A stretch of 62,763 nt of DNA from Acidimicrobiales bacterium (GCA_022452035.1 JAKURV010000013.1:1-62763); one strand, 5' to 3'. Shown: positions 29,892-39,378, counted from the first letter of the stretch. A program made the numbers and translations. Notes: generated by a model not told the origin, from the sequence alone.

Positions 29892-30316
29892 GCCGGGTCG
29901 CCCTCCGACCCGCGAAGTTCCCCGGCGATCCCTGACACCACGCCGTTCACGAACCGCGACGACCGCTCGGTGGAATACTCGCCGGCCAGTTCAACCACCT
30001 CGGCCAGCACAGCCGCCGTGGGTACGTCGTCCCGGTGGGCCAGTTCGTAGACGGCCATGCGCAGCAGGGCCCGGTCCACAGCGGGCATCCGGTTGGTCGT
30101 CCATCCCTCTGCGTACCGGCCGATGACGCCGTCCAACTCGTCCAGCGAGGCCGCGACGCCTTCCACAAGGGTCACCGCATAGTCGGCAGGAACGACCGGC
30201 TGAGCGGCCAGCACCTCAAGAATGTCGGTTTCCCGGGCCTCGGCGGCATACAGAATCTCGAGGGCCGTCTCGCGGGCCTCCCGGCGGGAGCCCATCGGGT
30301 CGTTGGACCGGGACAT
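29888..30316 (-). CDS. nusB: Transcription antitermination factor NusB
   Basis: A 142-residue all-helical NusB, which with NusE (S10) binds boxA RNA in rRNA transcription. The family start REARETALEILYAAEARE is clear, then AVDRALLRMAVYELAHRDDVP and the C-terminal STERSSRFVNGVVSGIAGE. The ATG at 30316 gives MSRSNDPMGSRREARE; an ATG seven codons later is equally possible. It lies 10 bp after efp, and efp-nusB is a conserved actinobacterial pair. Confidence 0.96.
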   Translation of the reverse strand: MSRSNDPMGSRREARETALEILYAAEARETDILEVLAAQPVVPADYAVTLVEGVAASLDELDGVIGRYAEGWTTNRMPAVDRALLRMAVYELAHRDDVPTAAVLAEVVELAGEYSTERSSRFVNGVVSGIAGELRGSEGDPA

Positions 30317-30326
30317 GGTGGGGTGG

Positions 30327-30890
30327 TCAGGCCCGGCTGAGGTACTCGCCGGAGCGGGTGTCGACCTTGACCCGCTCGCCGCTCTCGATGAACAGGGGGA
30401 CCTGTACAACCAGGCCCGTCTCCAGGGTGGCCGGCTTGCGGGCACCCGACACCCGGTCGCCCTGCACCCCGGGCTCGGTCTCGGTGATTACCAGTTCCAC
30501 GGCAGCCGGGAGCTCCACCCCGATCACCTCCTCGCCGAACAGCAGGATTAGGGCCGTGGCCTGCTCAACCAGGTACTGGGCGGCGGCGCCGAGGGCTGCT
30601 GGGGCGAGGTTGCGCTGGTCGTAGGTCTCGTCGTCCATGAACACGTAGTCGGCACCGTCCCGGTACAGGAACTGCATCGACCGCTTGTCGATCATGGCCC
30701 GTTCGACCTTCTCGCCGGCCCGGAATGTCCGGTCGACAACGGCCCCGGTCCGGACGTTGCGCAGCGTGGTACGGACGAAGGCGTGGCCCTTGCCCGGTTT
30801 GACGTGCTGGAACTCGACGACCTGCACCAGGTCCCGGTCGAGTTCCAGGGTCATGCCGTTCTTCAGGTCGTTGGTGGTGATGGTGGGCAT
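30327..30890 (-). CDS. efp: Elongation factor P
   Basis: A 187-residue EF-P that rescues ribosomes stalled at polyproline runs. It has the normal three beta-barrel domains: KOW-like N-domain ([15 protein letters not shown]), the conserved loop [15 protein letters not shown] with K34 at the tip, and C-terminal EYLSRA. Lys at the tip fits actinobacterial EF-P, some of which work without modification; no epmA, epmB or ymfI gene is present here. The ATG at 30890 was chosen over a long upstream frame that runs into the peptidase gene. Confidence 0.97.
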   Translation of the reverse strand: MPTITTNDLKNGMTLELDRDLVQVVEFQHVKPGKGHAFVRTTLRNVRTGAVVDRTFRAGEKVERAMIDKRSMQFLYRDGADYVFMDDETYDQRNLAPAALGAAAQYLVEQATALILLFGEEVIGVELPAAVELVITETEPGVQGDRVSGARKPATLETGLVVQVPLFIESGERVKVDTRSGEYLSRA

Positions 30891-30930
30891 GGTGACTCCG
30901 AGCGAGGATGGGTGATGGGGAGGGTCGGCC

Positions 30931-32034
30931 TCACGGGTCCTTCGGTGAACGGGTGAGCGCACGGTGGCCCTCTGTGGTGACCAGCACCGTGTCCTCCCAT
31001 CGCACGCCGCCGAAGCCACCCAGGTAGGCCCCCGGTTCGACGGTGACCACTTGGCCGGTCCGCAGGGTACCAGTGGCGGTTGACGAGACTGCCGGGCCCT
31101 CGTGGATGTCTAGGCCGACGCCGTGGCCGGTGCCGTGGGTGAAGGCCTCCCCTAGTCCTGCGGCGTCCAACGAAGTGCGGCAGGCGGCGTCCACCTCGGC
31201 GAGGGGCACGCCATCGGCCACCAGAGCGAGTCCGGCCTCCTGGGCGTCCAGGACGGCGGACAGCAGGTCGGCTTCCTGGCCGGAGCCCGGCCCTCCGACC
31301 CGAAAGGAGCGGGTCATGTCGGACCGGTAGCCGTCGAACACCGCCCCGAAGTCGCACACCACGAGGTCTCCGTCGGCCAGTGGTCGGGAGCCGGGTCGGG
31401 CGTGGGGCAGGGCGCTGTTGGGGCCGGCAGCCACGATTGTCTCGAACGCCCGGTCCGACGCGCCGCCGGTCCGCATGGCGTGGTCGAGGGCCAGGGCCAG
31501 GTCGGCCTCCACGGCGCCGGCGACCATGGTCGGTTGCACTTCGGCTAGTGCCCGGTCGGCAATGGCTGCCGCGGTGGCGATTCGTGCTACCTCGCCGTCG
31601 TCCTTGACCTCTCGCAGTGCCTCGACCAGGCCGTCGGTGGCTACCGGGTCGTCGTCCAGCAGTTTGGCTAGGCGCTGTTGTTCGGACCATGTGACCGATC
31701 GGGCTTCCAGGCCGATCCGCGTCGACCCGTCGGCCAGAGCCGAGACCGGTGACCGATCGCCACCTCCGACTACCTCGACGTCGACCGCTGTTCCTGCGTC
31801 AGCTATCTGGGTTGGGGCCTGTTCGCTGTATCGCCCGTCGGTGATCAGTACGGCTCGCCGGTCATCGACCCACAGGTTTCCCGCGGAGCCCGTGAAGCCG
31901 GTCAGATAGCGGACGTTGGTCGTTCCGGTGACCAGCAGGGCGTCGACCCCGGCGTCGTCGAACAGGGCGCGCAGGCTGTCGAGCCGGTCGGCCACAGCCA
32001 GCGGCGGCAGCCCGTCGACCGTTCCGTCGCTCAC
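30931..32034 (-). CDS. pepQ: M24B-family Xaa-Pro aminopeptidase/dipeptidase
   Basis: A 367-residue pita-bread metallopeptidase of the proline-peptidase type, expected to cleave N-terminal residues or dipeptides before proline in the cytosol. The creatinase-like N-domain includes [20 protein letters not shown]. The metal site is formed by [34 protein letters not shown] and [10 protein letters not shown]. The GTG at 32034 overlaps the aroQ stop (GTGA). The position next to efp matches the common actinobacterial order aroQ-pepQ-efp-nusB. Aminopeptidase and dipeptidase activity cannot be separated from sequence. Confidence 0.93.
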   Translation of the reverse strand: MSDGTVDGLPPLAVADRLDSLRALFDDAGVDALLVTGTTNVRYLTGFTGSAGNLWVDDRRAVLITDGRYSEQAPTQIADAGTAVDVEVVGGGDRSPVSALADGSTRIGLEARSVTWSEQQRLAKLLDDDPVATDGLVEALREVKDDGEVARIATAAAIADRALAEVQPTMVAGAVEADLALALDHAMRTGGASDRAFETIVAAGPNSALPHARPGSRPLADGDLVVCDFGAVFDGYRSDMTRSFRVGGPGSGQEADLLSAVLDAQEAGLALVADGVPLAEVDAACRTSLDAAGLGEAFTHGTGHGVGLDIHEGPAVSSTATGTLRTGQVVTVEPGAYLGGFGGVRWEDTVLVTTEGHRALTRSPKDP

Positions 32035-32474
32035 CCGTCTAGGAGGTCGGCCACCGCCTCGACTGCCATCCGGTAGCCGGCAGCTCCAAAGCCGGCGATT
32101 GTCCCGTCGGCCACCGGGGCTACCACCGACGTGTGGCGCCATGGTTCGCGGGCTGCCGGGTTGGAGAGGTGGAGTTCCACGATTGGGCCGTCGAAGGCCG
32201 CCAATGCGTCGTGTATAGCCCACGCGTAGTGAGTGAAGGCCCCTGGGTTGACCACGATGCCGGCGCACCTTCCCCGGGCGTCGTGGATGGCGTCCACCAG
32301 TTCGCCTTCGTGGTTGGACTGGACGTGTTCCAGGGCCAGACCCCGGGCAGCGGCGGCTGCCGTGGCGCCGGCCACGTGGTCGTCCAGGGTGGCTGATCCG
32401 TAGATGTCCGGCTCTCGTTCGCCCAGCAGGTTCAGGTTCGGTCCCGACAGGAGGAGCACGGTGCGGTCGCTCAT
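32031..32474 (-). CDS. aroQ: 3-dehydroquinate dehydratase, type II
   Basis: A 147-residue type II dehydroquinase, the third step of the shikimate pathway. The active-site lid NLNLLGEREPDIYG with the catalytic tyrosine, NPGAFTHYAWAIHDAL, and the histidine in ELHLSNPAAREPWRH are all conserved. I preferred the ATG at 32474 (MSDRTVLLL) because GGGAAG lies 9 nt upstream. An ATG nine bases earlier, at 32483, overlaps that site. It follows aroB by 49 bp. Confidence 0.97.
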   Translation of the reverse strand: MSDRTVLLLSGPNLNLLGEREPDIYGSATLDDHVAGATAAAAARGLALEHVQSNHEGELVDAIHDARGRCAGIVVNPGAFTHYAWAIHDALAAFDGPIVELHLSNPAAREPWRHTSVVAPVADGTIAGFGAAGYRMAVEAVADLLDG

Positions 32475-32523
32475 GGTCGACATCTTCCCACGACAGTTGT
32501 TTGGTCCGGTCGCCGGTTGTTGC

Positions 32524-33528
32524 TCATCGGACGGCTTCGAGGGTGTCGCGTACCAGTCCTGGGTCGATGCTGGCTACCACCTCGATGCCCGTCGGGCCGT
32601 CCAGGGCGAAGGTCAGGCCGTCGACGGCTTTCTTGTCGCGGGCCATGGCGGCCATCAGGTCGTCGGTTTGGGCGCCTTCGGGTAGCGAGCCGGGAAGGCC
32701 GTAGCCGTCCACGATCTTTCGGTGTTCGGCTACCCGGTCGCTGTCGATTCGTTCGAGGGCTCGGCCCAGTTCGGCGGCGTAGATCAGGCCGATGGCTACC
32801 GCTTCGCCGTGGCGGAGGTCGTAATGGCCGGTGCTCTCGATGGCGTGGCCGAGGGTGTGGCCGTAGTTCAAGACGGCTCTTCGTCCGGCGTCTCGCTCGT
32901 CGGCGGCCACTATGCCGGCTTTGATTTCTACGCAGCGGGCCACCCGCTGGTCGAAGGCCAGGTCGGCTAGGTCGTCGCCCCCGAGGAAGTGGTACTTGGC
33001 CATTTCGCCCAGGCCGCAGCGCATCTCGCGTGCGGGCAGGGTGTCCAGAGTGGACGTGTCGCACAGCACGGCTGCCGGTTGCCAGAAGGCGCCGACCAGG
33101 TTCTTGCCCTCTGGGAGGTTGACGCCGGTCTTGCCACCGATCGCTGCGTCGATCTGGGCCAGCAGTGTGGTGGCGACGTGAACCACGGGCAGGCCGCGGT
33201 GGTAGGAGGCGGCGGCGAAGCCGGCCACGTCGGTGACCACCCCTCCGCCTACGCCGACCACGGCGTCGCCGCGAGTCAGGCCCCAGGCTGCGAAGGCCCG
33301 GCAGAGTTCCTCGATGGTGGACAGTGTTTTGGCCGTCTCACCGTTCGGGATGGGAAAGATTCGGTGGTCCACGCCCGGGTCCACGGCAACGGGAATGTCG
33401 GACTGGGTGACGACAGCGACCCGTTGGACCCCGGACGGCAGTACCGAAGCCAGTTCCTCCGCTGCTTGCGGGCCGACCAGCACGGGGTAGGACCGGCCTT
33501 CGGGCAGTGCCACCTCGAGGCGGATCAT
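32524..33528 (-). CDS. aroB: 3-dehydroquinate synthase
   Basis: A 334-residue AroB converting DAHP to dehydroquinate with NAD and a divalent metal. NAD binding is shown by GVGGGVVTDVAGFAAASYHRG and the following TTLLAQIDAAIGGKTGVNLP. Metal ligands lie in GLGEMAKYHFL, NYGHTLGHAIE and RHGEAVAIGL. The ATG overlaps the aroK stop by four bases (ATGA), so AroK and AroB are translationally coupled, as in many actinobacteria. Nothing is unusual. Confidence 0.98.
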   Translation of the reverse strand: MIRLEVALPEGRSYPVLVGPQAAEELASVLPSGVQRVAVVTQSDIPVAVDPGVDHRIFPIPNGETAKTLSTIEELCRAFAAWGLTRGDAVVGVGGGVVTDVAGFAAASYHRGLPVVHVATTLLAQIDAAIGGKTGVNLPEGKNLVGAFWQPAAVLCDTSTLDTLPAREMRCGLGEMAKYHFLGGDDLADLAFDQRVARCVEIKAGIVAADERDAGRRAVLNYGHTLGHAIESTGHYDLRHGEAVAIGLIYAAELGRALERIDSDRVAEHRKIVDGYGLPGSLPEGAQTDDLMAAMARDKKAVDGLTFALDGPTGIEVVASIDPGLVRDTLEAVR

Positions 33529-34079
33529 CGGACGGCTCCGTCGGTGGCCGGCAAGGCGTCCACCACGAGGGCGCCGACCATCGAGATGTCCAACCCATCG
33601 GTGTCGATCACCGTGTCGGCGGCTGTCTCATAGGCCGGGGCCCGCTCGGAAGCCAGACGTCGCAGTGCTTCGACCGGATCGCTGTCGGCTAGCAGGGGGC
33701 GGCTTGATGGGTCGCCTACCCGGGCGGCCAGCGTCTCGGGTGTGGCCCGCAGCCACACCACAGTTGCCTCCTGGGCTAAAACCGCCCGGTTGGTTTCCCG
33801 GCCCAGGACGCCTCCGCCGGTGGACAACACGATGGGGTCCACGGCCTGCATCTGGAGGCCCAGGGCCTGCTCTTCCAGGTCGCGGAAGGCTTCCTCTCCG
33901 CCTTCGTGGAAGATCACACCGATGGAGCGTCCGGCCAACTGGGTTACCGCTCGGTCTAGGTCTACGTGGCGGCAACCCAGACGAGAGGCCACCGAGGCTC
34001 CGACAGCCGTCTTGCCGGCCCCCATCAGGCCGACCAGTGCCAGGTGGCGGGGGGGCGTCACGGTGGGCTCGGAGTCCAT
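33525..34079 (-). CDS. aroK: Shikimate kinase
   Basis: A 184-residue AroK phosphorylating shikimate. The P-loop GLMGAGKT is at 17-24. The shikimate-binding residues are seen in DLDRAVTQLAGRSIG, FRDLEEQAL and STGGGVLGRETN, and the lid has SSRPLLADSDP. The ATG at 34079 has TAGCCT 6 nt upstream, a leaderless promoter pattern. The 111-bp gap to aroE contains a short open frame with a good ribosome-binding site. In Streptomyces aroC lies next to this gene; it is absent here. Confidence 0.97.
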   Translation of the reverse strand: MDSEPTVTPPRHLALVGLMGAGKTAVGASVASRLGCRHVDLDRAVTQLAGRSIGVIFHEGGEEAFRDLEEQALGLQMQAVDPIVLSTGGGVLGRETNRAVLAQEATVVWLRATPETLAARVGDPSSRPLLADSDPVEALRRLASERAPAYETAADTVIDTDGLDISMVGALVVDALPATDGAVR

Positions 34080-34085
34080 CGGAAC

Positions 34086-34091
34086 AGGCTA
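34086..34091 (-). promoter_or_regulatory. Candidate -10 hexamer of the aroK promoter
   Basis: TAGCCT on the minus strand, 6 nt before the aroK ATG. Its TAG is also the stop codon of the short upstream frame at 34089-34160. Confidence 0.5.
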
Positions 34092-34160
34092 GCGATGGCC
34101 GTCGCGGCGGCTGGGATGATTCTGGCCGCCGTGACAGGTCAGGACGATGAGGCGGTACAT
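34089..34160 (-). CDS. Possible 23-codon micro-ORF upstream of aroK
   Basis: An open frame of 23 residues, MYRLIVLTCHGGQ then a basic tail ending RRDGHR. It is preceded by AGGAAGG with 7-nt spacing, a better ribosome-binding site than most genes here have. It stops 9 nt before the aroK ATG, inside the aroK -10 hexamer. It has no run of aromatic codons, so it does not look like a classical amino-acid attenuator. It may be chance or a remnant of a lost gene. Confidence 0.2.
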   Translation of the reverse strand: MYRLIVLTCHGGQNHPSRRDGHR

Positions 34161-34190
34161 CGGTCAACCTTCCTGATCCTGTGGGTTGGA

Positions 34191-35060
34191 TCAGCGAGTG
34201 GCCAGCACGGCGCGGGCGGCAGCGTCCATGACCGCCACCGGTGCCTCGGATCCCGTCCACAGGCGGAAAGCGTGCGCCGCCTGGAACACGAGCATCGACA
34301 GGCCGTTGTGGGCTTCGATCCCGCGACCGCGTAGAGCCGCCAACCAGGCCGTCTCCGGCGGGTGGTAGATCAGGTCCACGGCAAGCGCCCCGTTGGCTAC
34401 CGATGCAGGGTCTACCGGTAGTGCGCCGTCGTCGGCCATCCCCACTGAGGTGGCGTTGACCACCAGGTCAGCAGCGGCCACCGCCTCGGACACCTCATTT
34501 GGCCCGACCATTCGGCCGACCGGACCGGCCAGGCCTGCGGCTACCTCGGCGCGGGATGCCGTGCGGTTGACTACCGCCACCTCGGCCGCCCCAGCTCTGG
34601 CCAGAGCCAGGACGACAGCGCGTGCCGCTCCCCCGGCCCCCAGGACCACCGTGCTGCGGCCCGACGGGTCAAAGCCGGTGTCGTGGCGTAGACCGTCGAG
34701 GAACCCGTCCCCGTCAGTGTTGTGGCCGACCAAGCGGTCTCCCTCGACCACCACGCAGTTCACGGCGTCAAGCACTTCTGCTTGTTCGGTCCGTTCGTCC
34801 ACCGCAGCAGATACCGCTGCCTTGTGGGGCATGGTCACAGAGAGACCAACCAGGCCTAGAGCGCGCGCGGCGTCCAACGCCTCACCGGCCCGACCCTCGG
34901 CTACCTCCAGGGCCGTGAAGTGCCAGTCCAGCCCGGCCTCGGCAAACGCCGCGTTCAGAAGGGTCGGCGACAGGGAGTGCCGCACCGGCGCGCCGATCAC
35001 GGCTGCTAGACGCGTCTCCCCGGAGATCGGTGGTCGTCGGTCGTCGGTCAGGTCACCCAC
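34191..35060 (-). CDS. aroE: Shikimate 5-dehydrogenase
   Basis: A 289-residue AroE reducing dehydroshikimate with NADPH. Substrate-binding segments are VIGAPVRHSLSPTLLNAAF and LSVTMPHKAAV with the catalytic lysine, plus GHNTDGDGF. The NADP fold has VVLGAGGAARAVVLALA and VVNRTASRAE. GTG at 35060 overlaps the mltG stop by 8 bp. The order ruvX-mltG-aroE is the standard actinobacterial one. Full length with no irregularity. Confidence 0.97.
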   Translation of the reverse strand: MGDLTDDRRPPISGETRLAAVIGAPVRHSLSPTLLNAAFAEAGLDWHFTALEVAEGRAGEALDAARALGLVGLSVTMPHKAAVSAAVDERTEQAEVLDAVNCVVVEGDRLVGHNTDGDGFLDGLRHDTGFDPSGRSTVVLGAGGAARAVVLALARAGAAEVAVVNRTASRAEVAAGLAGPVGRMVGPNEVSEAVAAADLVVNATSVGMADDGALPVDPASVANGALAVDLIYHPPETAWLAALRGRGIEAHNGLSMLVFQAAHAFRLWTGSEAPVAVMDAAARAVLATR

Positions 35061-36279
35061 AACCCAGATCCTTCTGTATGCAGACCCGCCGGGCCACCTC
35101 AAATTCGGATGCCGTCACGGCAAAGGTATGTGCCCCCGGAATGCCACCCTCGTCGGTACGGACGTAATACATCCACGGACCGGGTTCCGGTTCCACGGCA
35201 GCCTCCAGGGAGGCCCGCCCAGGAGCCGATATGGGCGTGGGCGGTAGGCCCACCACCACCCTGGTGTTCCACAACGAGACAACGTTTAGGTCCGTCTCGT
35301 CCATGGCCTCGCCGGCCGTCTTGCCCACCGCGTACCGGGTGGAGGCGTCGATGCCAAGACGCCATCCGGAGGTCAGCCGGTTGTGAATGACCCGGCTGAT
35401 CCGGGGCCGATCCACGTCCAGTAAGGCCTCCTCCTCGATCAGGGAGGCCAAGATCACCGCCTCGTACGGGGTCAGGCCCACAGCAGAAGCCCGGGCCTCC
35501 AGGTCCAACTCGTCGACGACCCGCAGGAACTGCTGGTGCATCCGGACCACCAACCCCAGCTCGTCGCTGACCGTGGCCTCGTCCAACTGGTAGGTGTCGG
35601 GGAACAGCAGCCCCTCAACCAGCCGGTACGAGAGTCGGCGAGGGTAGTGCGACCAGGCCAGCCGGTCACTGGTCAGGGCGACCCTCAGTTCCTCTTCCTC
35701 AAATAGCGGCATGTCGCTCAGCAGCCGGGCCACCATCTGTTCCAAAGTCAGTCCTTCGGGCACCGTCACCCGGATGACCTCCTCGGGCAGAGGTCCGAGG
35801 TTCAAGAGGTCCACCGCGGCCTCGAACGACAGGTGTTCCTGCAGCACGTAATCGCCGGCCTGGAACGAGTACTCCACCCCAGGCTCGCAGTCGATGAACC
35901 ACCGGACGCCCATCGGACAACGCATCCACTGGCGGAACATGGCCGGGTTGTCGATCACGTCCACGTCGCCCAAAGAGGCCACGACGTCGTTGGTGCTCCA
36001 ACCTTCGACAATGGTGAACTCCACCTCGAGCCCCGGCAGGTCGGAGGGTGTCATCTGGTCACTGACCCAGTCCATGAACATCCGGTAGCCGACCAGTAGT
36101 CCGATCAGGACCACGACGAGGACCAGACCCCAGCGGGGCAGGGGTCCGAGGGTCGACCGGTGCCGCACCCAGCGCACGTCGGGTCGGATGCTCTCGTCGA
36201 TCACCGGACCCGACGGATAGGGGTCGGTGAACGGTTCGGAACCGGAACCGGGCGGTCCTCCCCGTCCGTCGTCGCTCAC
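35053..36279 (-). CDS. mltG: Endolytic peptidoglycan transglycosylase MltG (YceG-like)
   Basis: A 408-residue inner-membrane lytic transglycosylase thought to end nascent glycan strands. A cytoplasmic N-terminus of about 48 residues rich in Pro, Gly and Asp precedes one transmembrane helix around 50-67 (GLVLVVVLIGLLVGY). The extracellular part has a LysM-like region with YVLQEHLSFEAAVDLL and the YceG catalytic core, with the conserved glutamate in ASLIEEEALL and IDASTRYAVGK following. GTG at 36279 overlaps the ruvX stop (GTGA). The 3' end overlaps aroE by 8 bp. Confidence 0.95.
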   Translation of the reverse strand: MSDDGRGGPPGSGSEPFTDPYPSGPVIDESIRPDVRWVRHRSTLGPLPRWGLVLVVVLIGLLVGYRMFMDWVSDQMTPSDLPGLEVEFTIVEGWSTNDVVASLGDVDVIDNPAMFRQWMRCPMGVRWFIDCEPGVEYSFQAGDYVLQEHLSFEAAVDLLNLGPLPEEVIRVTVPEGLTLEQMVARLLSDMPLFEEEELRVALTSDRLAWSHYPRRLSYRLVEGLLFPDTYQLDEATVSDELGLVVRMHQQFLRVVDELDLEARASAVGLTPYEAVILASLIEEEALLDVDRPRISRVIHNRLTSGWRLGIDASTRYAVGKTAGEAMDETDLNVVSLWNTRVVVGLPPTPISAPGRASLEAAVEPEPGPWMYYVRTDEGGIPGAHTFAVTASEFEVARRVCIQKDLGCG

Positions 36280-36722
36280 CCGTCCTCCGTTCCCGGCATC
36301 TCCCCGCCCGTCGCCCGACCGTCTAGCCAGGCCTGGAGCATCACAGCGGCAGCCACCATGTCGACCACCCTGCGCCGGTCCGGGCCGCGCACGTCCTGTT
36401 CGCGCAGCGAGCGTTCGGCGGTCACCGTGGTCAGGCGCTCATCGTAGGTCTCGACTGGAATGGGCAGGAGGGCAGCCAGGTCGGCGGCCTCGGCGGTCAT
36501 CGACCGGCCCATTGGTCCGAGCGTGCCGTCCAGCGAGTACGGAATCCCGACCACTACGACAGCGGCCTCCCACTCCTCGACGAGGGCGGAAACGGCCCGG
36601 TGGTCGGCCTTTCGATCCCCGGTGCGCTGGAGGACCTCGACTGGGGTGGCCACCCGCCCGTCGCTGTCGCTCACCGCGACGCCGACGCGCTTCGAGCCGA
36701 GGTCGAGGCCGAGGGCCCGCAC
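36276..36722 (-). CDS. ruvX: Putative pre-16S rRNA nuclease RuvX/YqgF
   Basis: A 148-residue RNase H-like nuclease implicated in maturing the 5' end of 16S rRNA. The first acidic motif is LGLDLGSKRVGVAVSD, the second is VVVGIPYSLDGTLGPMG, and the third region has ETYDERLTTVTAERSL with the final RVVDMVAAAVMLQAWLD. The start is GTG at 36722, only 7 bp after the alaS stop. The order alaS-ruvX-mltG-aroE is conserved in actinobacteria. Confidence 0.95.
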   Translation of the reverse strand: MRALGLDLGSKRVGVAVSDSDGRVATPVEVLQRTGDRKADHRAVSALVEEWEAAVVVVGIPYSLDGTLGPMGRSMTAEAADLAALLPIPVETYDERLTTVTAERSLREQDVRGPDRRRVVDMVAAAVMLQAWLDGRATGGEMPGTEDG

Positions 36723-36729
36723 CGGTCGG

Positions 36730-39324
36730 TTAGCCGGCGTGGGCGGCGGCCCGTGCCTGTTCGAGGGCGTCGGCTAGGTGCTCGGGGGCCTTGCCGCCCA
36801 CCATCGTCACCTCGGGGTTGGAGCGACCGCCCCCGCCAATGGTCTTGGCCGCGTCGACCAGCAGGGCGCCGGCGTCCAGTCCGCTGTCGGGGGTCACGGC
36901 GGCCACCAGGGCGGCCCCTCCCTCTTTGGGGGCCGTGCCCAGGATGGCGACCCGTACGCCGTCCCGGTCCCGGACGGCTATGGCCAGGTCGCGCAGCCCG
37001 TCGCGGTCAATGTCGTCGACCAGGGTGGCGACCACGCCGTCGGCCGCCGTGGCGGCCAACTCGTCGGCCCGTCCCAGCGCCACCCGGCGCTTCCACTCGT
37101 CCAGCTCGCGGCGAAGGGCCCGTAACTCATCGACCCGCTTCTGGACGCCGTCCAGTAGGTCGTCGACCGGCACGCCGACCATGTCGGCCGCCTGGTCCAG
37201 GACGGCCTCGGCGGCCCGCAGACGGTCGATGGGTGCTGTGCCGGTCACCGCCTCGATCCGTCGGATGTTGGAGCCGATCGAACCCTCGGCGACGATCTTC
37301 AGCGGCCCGATGTCGCCCAGGGCAGCCACGTGGGTCCCGCCACACAGTTCCGTGGAGTGGGGGCCGGCCTCCAGCACGCGGACCTGGTCGCCGTACTTGT
37401 CGCCGAAGAAGGCGATGGCCCCTGCCTGCTCGGCTTCCTCCTTCGTTGTCTCGTAGTGACGACACGCCGGGTTGGCCAGGACGTCGGCGTTGGCCAGGTC
37501 CTCCACCGCGACTACCTGCTCAGGGGTCAGGGCCTCGAAGTGGCTGAAGTCGAAGCGCAGCCGATCGGGGCCGACATAGGAGCCCTGTTGCTTGACGTGG
37601 TCGCCCAGGACCCGGCGGAGCGCCGAGTGGAGGAGGTGGGTTCCGGTGTGGTTACGGCGGATGGCCGTCCGACGATCGGCGTCGATGGCGGCTCGGACCA
37701 CGCCGCCTACCTCCAGGGTCCCGTCTACCATCTCGACGTGGTGCTGGTGCAGGCCGTCGAGCGCCAGCGTGGTGTCTACCACCCTCGCAGTGCCGGACCC
37801 CGATACAAGCGTCCCGGTGTCGCCGATCTGGCCACCGGACTCGGCGTAGAACGGGGTGCGGTCCAGCACGACCACTCCACCGTCGGAGAACAGGACCGTG
37901 GCGTCGGCCTCTTCCTCCTCCCGTCCCACAAACTCGGTGGGACCGTTGGCCTCCAGCACCGCCCGGAGGTCGCCGGCCGTCGCCGTGCCTCCTGCCTCCT
38001 TGCGGGCCGCCCGGGCCCGCTGCTGCTGGTCGGCCATGGCGACCCGGAAGCCCTCCAGGTCGACCTCGACGCCCCGTTCGGCGGTGATCTCTTCGGTCAG
38101 TTCCAGGGGGAACCCGTAGGTGTCGTGCAGCTTGAAGGCCACGTCGCCGTCCAGCCGGCCGCCCTCGCCTACCCCGTCCAGGGCGTCGTCGAGGATGGCC
38201 AATCCGGTCCGTAGGGTCTCGCGGAACCGGGCCTCCTCGCGGTCCAGTACATCGCGTACGTAGGCGTGGTTGCGCTCTAGCTCCGGGTAGTCGGAGCCCA
38301 TGATGCCTACCACCGCGTCGACCAGCTCCGGCATGATCGGGTCCTGCACTCCGAGCAGCCAGGCGTGGCGTACGGCCCTCCGGATGATGCGACGCAGCAC
38401 GTAACCCCGGTCCTCGTTGCTGGGGAAGACGCCGTCGCTGATCAGGAAGGTGGACGACCGGGCGTGGTCGGCCAGGATCCGCTGTGACACGTCGGTGCGA
38501 TCCGACGATCCGTGGGGCACCCCGCTTAGCTCACCGATCCGGCCGAGCAGGCGCGAGAACTCCTCGGTCTCCCAAACCGAGTCGACGCCCTCCAGCACGC
38601 TGAGGATGCGCTCCAAGCCGGCCCCCGTGTCGATGGACGGGGCGGGCAGCGACGTCATGGACCCGTCGTCGTGCTGCTCGAACTGCATGAACACGAGGTT
38701 CCAGATCTCGATGAACCGCTCGTCCCCGCCGTGGGCGGGGCCTCCGTCCTCGCCGAAGTCCGGGCCCTTGTCCCAGAAGATCTCCGAGCAGGGCCCGCAT
38801 GGGCCGGTGTCGGCCATCCGCCAGTAGTTCTCTTCGTCTAGGCGCTGAATGCGCTCGGCGGGCACCCCCACCTCGTCGCGCCAGATGGCCTCGGCCTCGT
38901 CGTCGCTGACGTGGACGGTGATCCACAGCCGCTCCGGATCGAGGCCCAGGTTGGCGGTCACGAACTCCCAGGCGAAGGCGCAGGCCTCGGACTTGAAGTA
39001 GTCGCCGAAGCTGAAGTTGCCCAGCATCTCGAAGAAGGTCAGGTGACGGCTGGTTCGACCCACCTCGTCAAGGTCGTTGTGCTTTCCTCCGGCCCGGACG
39101 CACTTCTGGACGGTGACGGCCCGGGGCCATGGGGCCGGCTGCTCACCTACGAAGTACGGCTTGAACGGAACCATGCCGGCCACTGTGAACAGCAGCGTCG
39201 GGTCGTGCGGGATCAGACTGCCCGAGGCTTCGTGGTGGTGGCCGTGCCCGCCAAAGAAGTCGACGAAGGCGCGCCGCACCCCGTTGGCGGTCGGCAGGGA
39301 CTCCGGGTCGGACGCGGTAGTCAT
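36730..39324 (-). CDS. alaS: Alanine--tRNA ligase
   Basis: A complete 864-residue AlaRS. The class II catalytic core spans about 1-260 (VRRAFVDFFGGHGHHHEASG, CVRAGGKHNDLDEVG). The editing domain has the zinc-type motifs HTGTHLLH and CGGTHV, intact for clearing Ser- and Gly-tRNA(Ala). The C-terminal oligomerisation domain ends GGKAPEHLADALEQARAAA. The ATG at 39324 has TAGGCT 9 nt upstream, so a very short leader is possible. It starts 54 bp after the small membrane-protein gene. Confidence 0.98.
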   Translation of the reverse strand: MTTASDPESLPTANGVRRAFVDFFGGHGHHHEASGSLIPHDPTLLFTVAGMVPFKPYFVGEQPAPWPRAVTVQKCVRAGGKHNDLDEVGRTSRHLTFFEMLGNFSFGDYFKSEACAFAWEFVTANLGLDPERLWITVHVSDDEAEAIWRDEVGVPAERIQRLDEENYWRMADTGPCGPCSEIFWDKGPDFGEDGGPAHGGDERFIEIWNLVFMQFEQHDDGSMTSLPAPSIDTGAGLERILSVLEGVDSVWETEEFSRLLGRIGELSGVPHGSSDRTDVSQRILADHARSSTFLISDGVFPSNEDRGYVLRRIIRRAVRHAWLLGVQDPIMPELVDAVVGIMGSDYPELERNHAYVRDVLDREEARFRETLRTGLAILDDALDGVGEGGRLDGDVAFKLHDTYGFPLELTEEITAERGVEVDLEGFRVAMADQQQRARAARKEAGGTATAGDLRAVLEANGPTEFVGREEEEADATVLFSDGGVVVLDRTPFYAESGGQIGDTGTLVSGSGTARVVDTTLALDGLHQHHVEMVDGTLEVGGVVRAAIDADRRTAIRRNHTGTHLLHSALRRVLGDHVKQQGSYVGPDRLRFDFSHFEALTPEQVVAVEDLANADVLANPACRHYETTKEEAEQAGAIAFFGDKYGDQVRVLEAGPHSTELCGGTHVAALGDIGPLKIVAEGSIGSNIRRIEAVTGTAPIDRLRAAEAVLDQAADMVGVPVDDLLDGVQKRVDELRALRRELDEWKRRVALGRADELAATAADGVVATLVDDIDRDGLRDLAIAVRDRDGVRVAILGTAPKEGGAALVAAVTPDSGLDAGALLVDAAKTIGGGGRSNPEVTMVGGKAPEHLADALEQARAAAHAG

Positions 39325-39378
39325 GGTCGGCCCAGCCTAGGGACCGGGCGGGGGGTTGGCGGACCGCGACGGGACCGG

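Noticed and set aside
28657-30126. A 489-codon plus-strand frame across pyrR, the GNAT gene and nusB
   Set aside because: It is antisense to three recognisable genes and rich in Arg, Pro and Ser, which is typical of shadow frames.
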